A DNA stretch of 64,000 nucleotides from JAHELQ01 sp965603365. Lineage in GTDB: Bacteria > Acidobacteriota > Aminicenantia > UBA2199. The notes beneath the pieces are model-generated. The model searched no databases, was not told the origin of the DNA, and saw nothing but the letters and a program-made list of their open reading frames with translations. Location: NCBI GenBank assembly GCA_965603365.1, contig CBFDCR010000011.1, forward strand, positions 29,282 through 93,281, in the 5' to 3' direction. Below are positions 61,434-64,000 of the stretch, piece by piece (position 1 is the stretch's first letter; each line of letters starts with the position of its first letter). The translations under genes were made by a program, and so were the position numbers.

Positions 61434-63173
61434 ATGGATGTAAAAGATCAGATTAAGAGAAATATATCTATTATTGAAGTGGCCTCTCTCTACGTCAACT
61501 TAAAGCCCGCCGGTAAATACTACAAGGGATTGTGTCCCTTTCATACCGAAAAGACCCCCTCGTTTTTCGTAAAACCGGAGAATGATACCTTTACCTGCTA
61601 CGGCTGCAATAAATTTGGGGATATGTTTACCCTAATCCAGGAAATGGAGAATATCAGTTTTCCCGAGGCTATCAATTTTTTGATCGAAAAATTTAACATT
61701 CCGGTTGACAGAAGTCAAAGCAGATTTGGTTCAAAAACCAAAAAAGATGAGTATTTAAAGATTACCGACATTGCCCTGGCGTATTTTGTTCATAACCTAA
61801 ACGAAATAGAAGAGGGGAAAAAAGCCTCGGAATACCTGAAGGGAAGGGGGATTTCTCCCACCGTTATTGAATTGTTTTCTCTGGGTTATGCCCAAAACAG
61901 TTGGGATGGCCTGTATCGACAATTAAGAAAGCAGGGCTGTCCCCTTGATAAAGCCATCGAATTGGGCCTGGTAATCAAAAAAGGTCCCAATCGCGTTTAT
62001 GATCGATTCAGAGGCCGAATCATATTCCCGATTTTTTCCGAATCTGGGGCTGCTATTGCCTTTGGCGGCAGAACGGTATTTGACGATTCAGCGAAATATT
62101 TAAACTCCCCGGATACCCCCCTGTATAAAAAAGGCAAAAATCTTTACTGTTTTAACTTCGCTAAAAAATTTATCCGGGAGAGCAACCATGCCATAGTTGT
62201 GGAGGGCTATTTCGATGCGATCTCACTTTATCAGCATGGGATAAAGAATGTGGTGGCAACTTTGGGCACGGCCTTGACGGAAGATCAAATTAAGATGCTG
62301 AAGCGATTTGCCGATGACATCTATATGTTTTACGATTCCGATCAAGCCGGTATCACGGCCACCCTGCGGGGGATCGAAAAGATGTTTGAGCAGGATATTA
62401 ATCCGAAGATCATCCTTTCTCCCGGTTCAAAAGATCCCGACGATTTTATCAGGGAAAAGGGACTGCGGGAATTCAGGGTGCTGCTGGAGCAGTCCACTAC
62501 GGGATTTAAATTTTTATTGAACAAAGCGTCTCAGGATTACGATTTAAATGTTCCGGAAAGAAAACGAGACGCGGTGGAGAGTGTCAAGAATTTCCTGATA
62601 AAAATTGACGATCCGATCGTCCGCAGTGAATACAGCCAGCAGGCGGCAGAGTACTTTATAGTGGATGAGGAAATATTTAGAAAACAAAACAAGCGCATTT
62701 TCAAAGACAGTGAACATTCAAGGAGATTGGCCATCACTCCGGCGGAGCGCGGCTTTATCGAGGCTATTCTGGTGGCACCGGAATTAATTGAAGAAATTCA
62801 GGAGTTGCTTACTCAGGAGATACGCTCTGTTCTGGTTTCGAGAAATATTATTCGGTTGATTTTTAAACATTATAATCAGGAAAACAAAGAGATTGAAAAT
62901 TTCAAGGGAATTTTCGAGAACCTGAACGAGGCCGAATTGAGAGAGCTCCGGGAGATCAATTGGGCCAAGGATTCTTTACAGAAAGATAAATCTCAGCTGC
63001 ACCAAATTGTCGAAAAGAGCTTTCTTGAGTTTCAGAAGAAATTGAATCAGAAACAAATTGCCGATATAAATCGTAAGATCAAAATGGAAGAAAAAGTCAG
63101 TAACTTTGAAAAAGTGGAAGAACTCATGGTGTTGAAGAATCAATTTGTCCGGTCCATGCATAAAAAAATATAG
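61434..63173 (+). CDS. dnaG: DNA primase DnaG
   Basis: A 579-residue primase that makes RNA primers at the replication fork. The zinc-binding domain has C34, H37, C55 and C58 (CPFH and CYGC), followed by the toprim core VVEGYFDAISLYQHGIKNV, LGTALTEDQIKMLKRF and FYDSDQAG. The C-terminal helical part is shorter than in E. coli but plausible. No Shine-Dalgarno is visible before ATG. The gene for RpoD follows, as in the macromolecular-synthesis operon; rpsU is not in view. Confidence 0.95.
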   Translation: MDVKDQIKRNISIIEVASLYVNLKPAGKYYKGLCPFHTEKTPSFFVKPENDTFTCYGCNKFGDMFTLIQEMENISFPEAINFLIEKFNIPVDRSQSRFGSKTKKDEYLKITDIALAYFVHNLNEIEEGKKASEYLKGRGISPTVIELFSLGYAQNSWDGLYRQLRKQGCPLDKAIELGLVIKKGPNRVYDRFRGRIIFPIFSESGAAIAFGGRTVFDDSAKYLNSPDTPLYKKGKNLYCFNFAKKFIRESNHAIVVEGYFDAISLYQHGIKNVVATLGTALTEDQIKMLKRFADDIYMFYDSDQAGITATLRGIEKMFEQDINPKIILSPGSKDPDDFIREKGLREFRVLLEQSTTGFKFLLNKASQDYDLNVPERKRDAVESVKNFLIKIDDPIVRSEYSQQAAEYFIVDEEIFRKQNKRIFKDSEHSRRLAITPAERGFIEAILVAPELIEEIQELLTQEIRSVLVSRNIIRLIFKHYNQENKEIENFKGIFENLNEAELRELREINWAKDSLQKDKSQLHQIVEKSFLEFQKKLNQKQIADINRKIKMEEKVSNFEKVEELMVLKNQFVRSMHKKI

Positions 63174-63190
63174 AAATGCAGGAGGAATCA

Positions 63191-64000
63191 TTGGGAACAA
63201 ATAATACCACAGGGATATCAAACAATACAGAACCTGTTACCGATGAAAAAAATGAGGTTGTAAAGCCAAAAGGAGAAATTTCTCCCCATATTATCGATGA
63301 ACTGACGGATATGGCAAAAGCCCATGATGGTAAGCTAAAAAGAACCGATTTTTTTTCTTTTTTGCAGGAAAATAGTTTAATGGGCAGAAAAAAGGAGGTT
63401 TTGGCCCAACTGGCAATCCGGAATGTAAAACTGATGCGTAAACGGGCGATATTGAAGCCGGAAAAATTGAAAGAGTATAATGATTTTTTGACGGAATTTA
63501 AGAAGGAATTGAAGGCTATTCAGAAACGGTCCAGGAAAAATTTTGGCCTGGTGGAGAGTACGTTTATCTATAATATGTTTGAGAATGAGGCAACCCTAAA
63601 GAAGAACTTGAAATTTTTAAAATACTATTTGAAAGAGAATGATATCAAGATCATCAAAGTTCCGAAGCCTAAACCCTCTAAGCCTTCTGAAGAAAAAAGT
63701 GAAATTGTGGGCGATCCAGTTCGGCAGTATTTGAGGGAGATGGGAACCGTAAACCTTTTATCCCGAGATGAAGAGATCAGAATCGCCAAAAAAATTGAGC
63801 GGGGTGAAAAAAAGGTCATCAAGGCTCTATCTAAGACCAATATTGTGCTGAATTCGGTCCTGGAGTTGGGCAGGGATGTATTGGAGGGCATCAAAGATAT
63901 CGATGAGGTGATTGATATTCAGGAAGATATTTACGACGAATCGAAAAAACAAAAAATACGGGAAAAATTTTTAAAGCAGTACGAAACTTTGAATCGTTAT
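63191..64000 (+). CDS. rpoD: RNA polymerase sigma factor RpoD, N-terminal part, cut by the window edge
   Basis: The frame runs to the right edge (270 codons here). Residues include a sigma region 1.1-like N-terminal part and region 1.2 (GDPVRQYLREMGTVNLLSRD, then EEIRIAKKIERGEKK), diagnostic of the primary sigma factor family. The start at TTG 63191 is chosen because AGGAGG (63180-63185) lies five bases upstream; ATG 63176, in frame and without a Shine-Dalgarno, would add five residues. It follows dnaG by 17 bases, so the two are probably co-transcribed. Confidence 0.9.
   Translation, partial: MGTNNTTGISNNTEPVTDEKNEVVKPKGEISPHIIDELTDMAKAHDGKLKRTDFFSFLQENSLMGRKKEVLAQLAIRNVKLMRKRAILKPEKLKEYNDFLTEFKKELKAIQKRSRKNFGLVESTFIYNMFENEATLKKNLKFLKYYLKENDIKIIKVPKPKPSKPSEEKSEIVGDPVRQYLREMGTVNLLSRDEEIRIAKKIERGEKKVIKALSKTNIVLNSVLELGRDVLEGIKDIDEVIDIQEDIYDESKKQKIREKFLKQYETLNRY

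Overview
The window is about 64 kb from a Gram-negative bacterium of roughly 50 percent GC. Signs of an outer membrane and secretion are lipoprotein signals, a small beta-barrel protein and a secreted FG-GAP protein. Nothing fixes the phylum. The PNGGE-type domain, the FG-GAP repeats and the 21-bp heptapeptide-like repeats would suit an uncultured FCB-type or related lineage, but that is a guess. About 56 kb is one exopolysaccharide or capsule locus on the plus strand, with genes mostly joined by 4-base ATGA or GTGA overlaps.

Region 1 (1-26572) carries GT2 and GT4 glycosyltransferases, five recognisable PAPS-dependent sulfotransferases of different subfamilies plus a possible sixth (cut at the left edge), an FkbM methyltransferase, an alkaline-phosphatase-superfamily (sulfatase-like) membrane enzyme, a GT-C membrane glycosyltransferase, a beta-propeller/heparinase-like pair, and an initiating sugar-phosphate transferase. 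This set suggests a sulfated extracellular polysaccharide. It holds a paralogous pair of modules: a GT4 and a partner domain are separate genes at 5358-8322 and one fused gene at 8348-10966. The region ends in a 21-bp tandem repeat.

Region 2 (26778-33330) starts at a good sigma70-like promoter. It encodes a sugar-nucleotide oxidoreductase and aminotransferase, a large secreted FG-GAP protein with an unexpected winged-helix-like C-terminus, and a Wzx-type flippase.

Region 3 (33356-56061) is a second operon-like run of about 22.6 kb. It has its own promoter and a roughly 100-nt leader with an ops-like element. Its first gene fuses a Wzz-type chain-length regulator to a sulfatase-like domain. 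A Wzy-like polymerase, amino-sugar genes (dehydrogenase, acetyltransferase, two aminotransferases, 3,4-ketoisomerase), a third sulfatase-like enzyme, more glycosyltransferases, a pyruvyltransferase, a WecG/TagA enzyme, a second flippase, a second initiating transferase and GDP-fucose synthase follow. The locus thus has two initiating enzymes and two flippases but one recognisable polymerase, and no outer-membrane export genes (Wza, Wzc) in view.

Region 4 (56066-64000) is unrelated: a DUF2892 membrane protein, a lipoprotein, a TPR remnant, a second 21-bp repeat array, a DUF433/DUF5615 toxin-antitoxin pair, RecD2-type helicase, a beta-barrel protein, and the housekeeping pair dnaG-rpoD (rpoD cut by the right edge).
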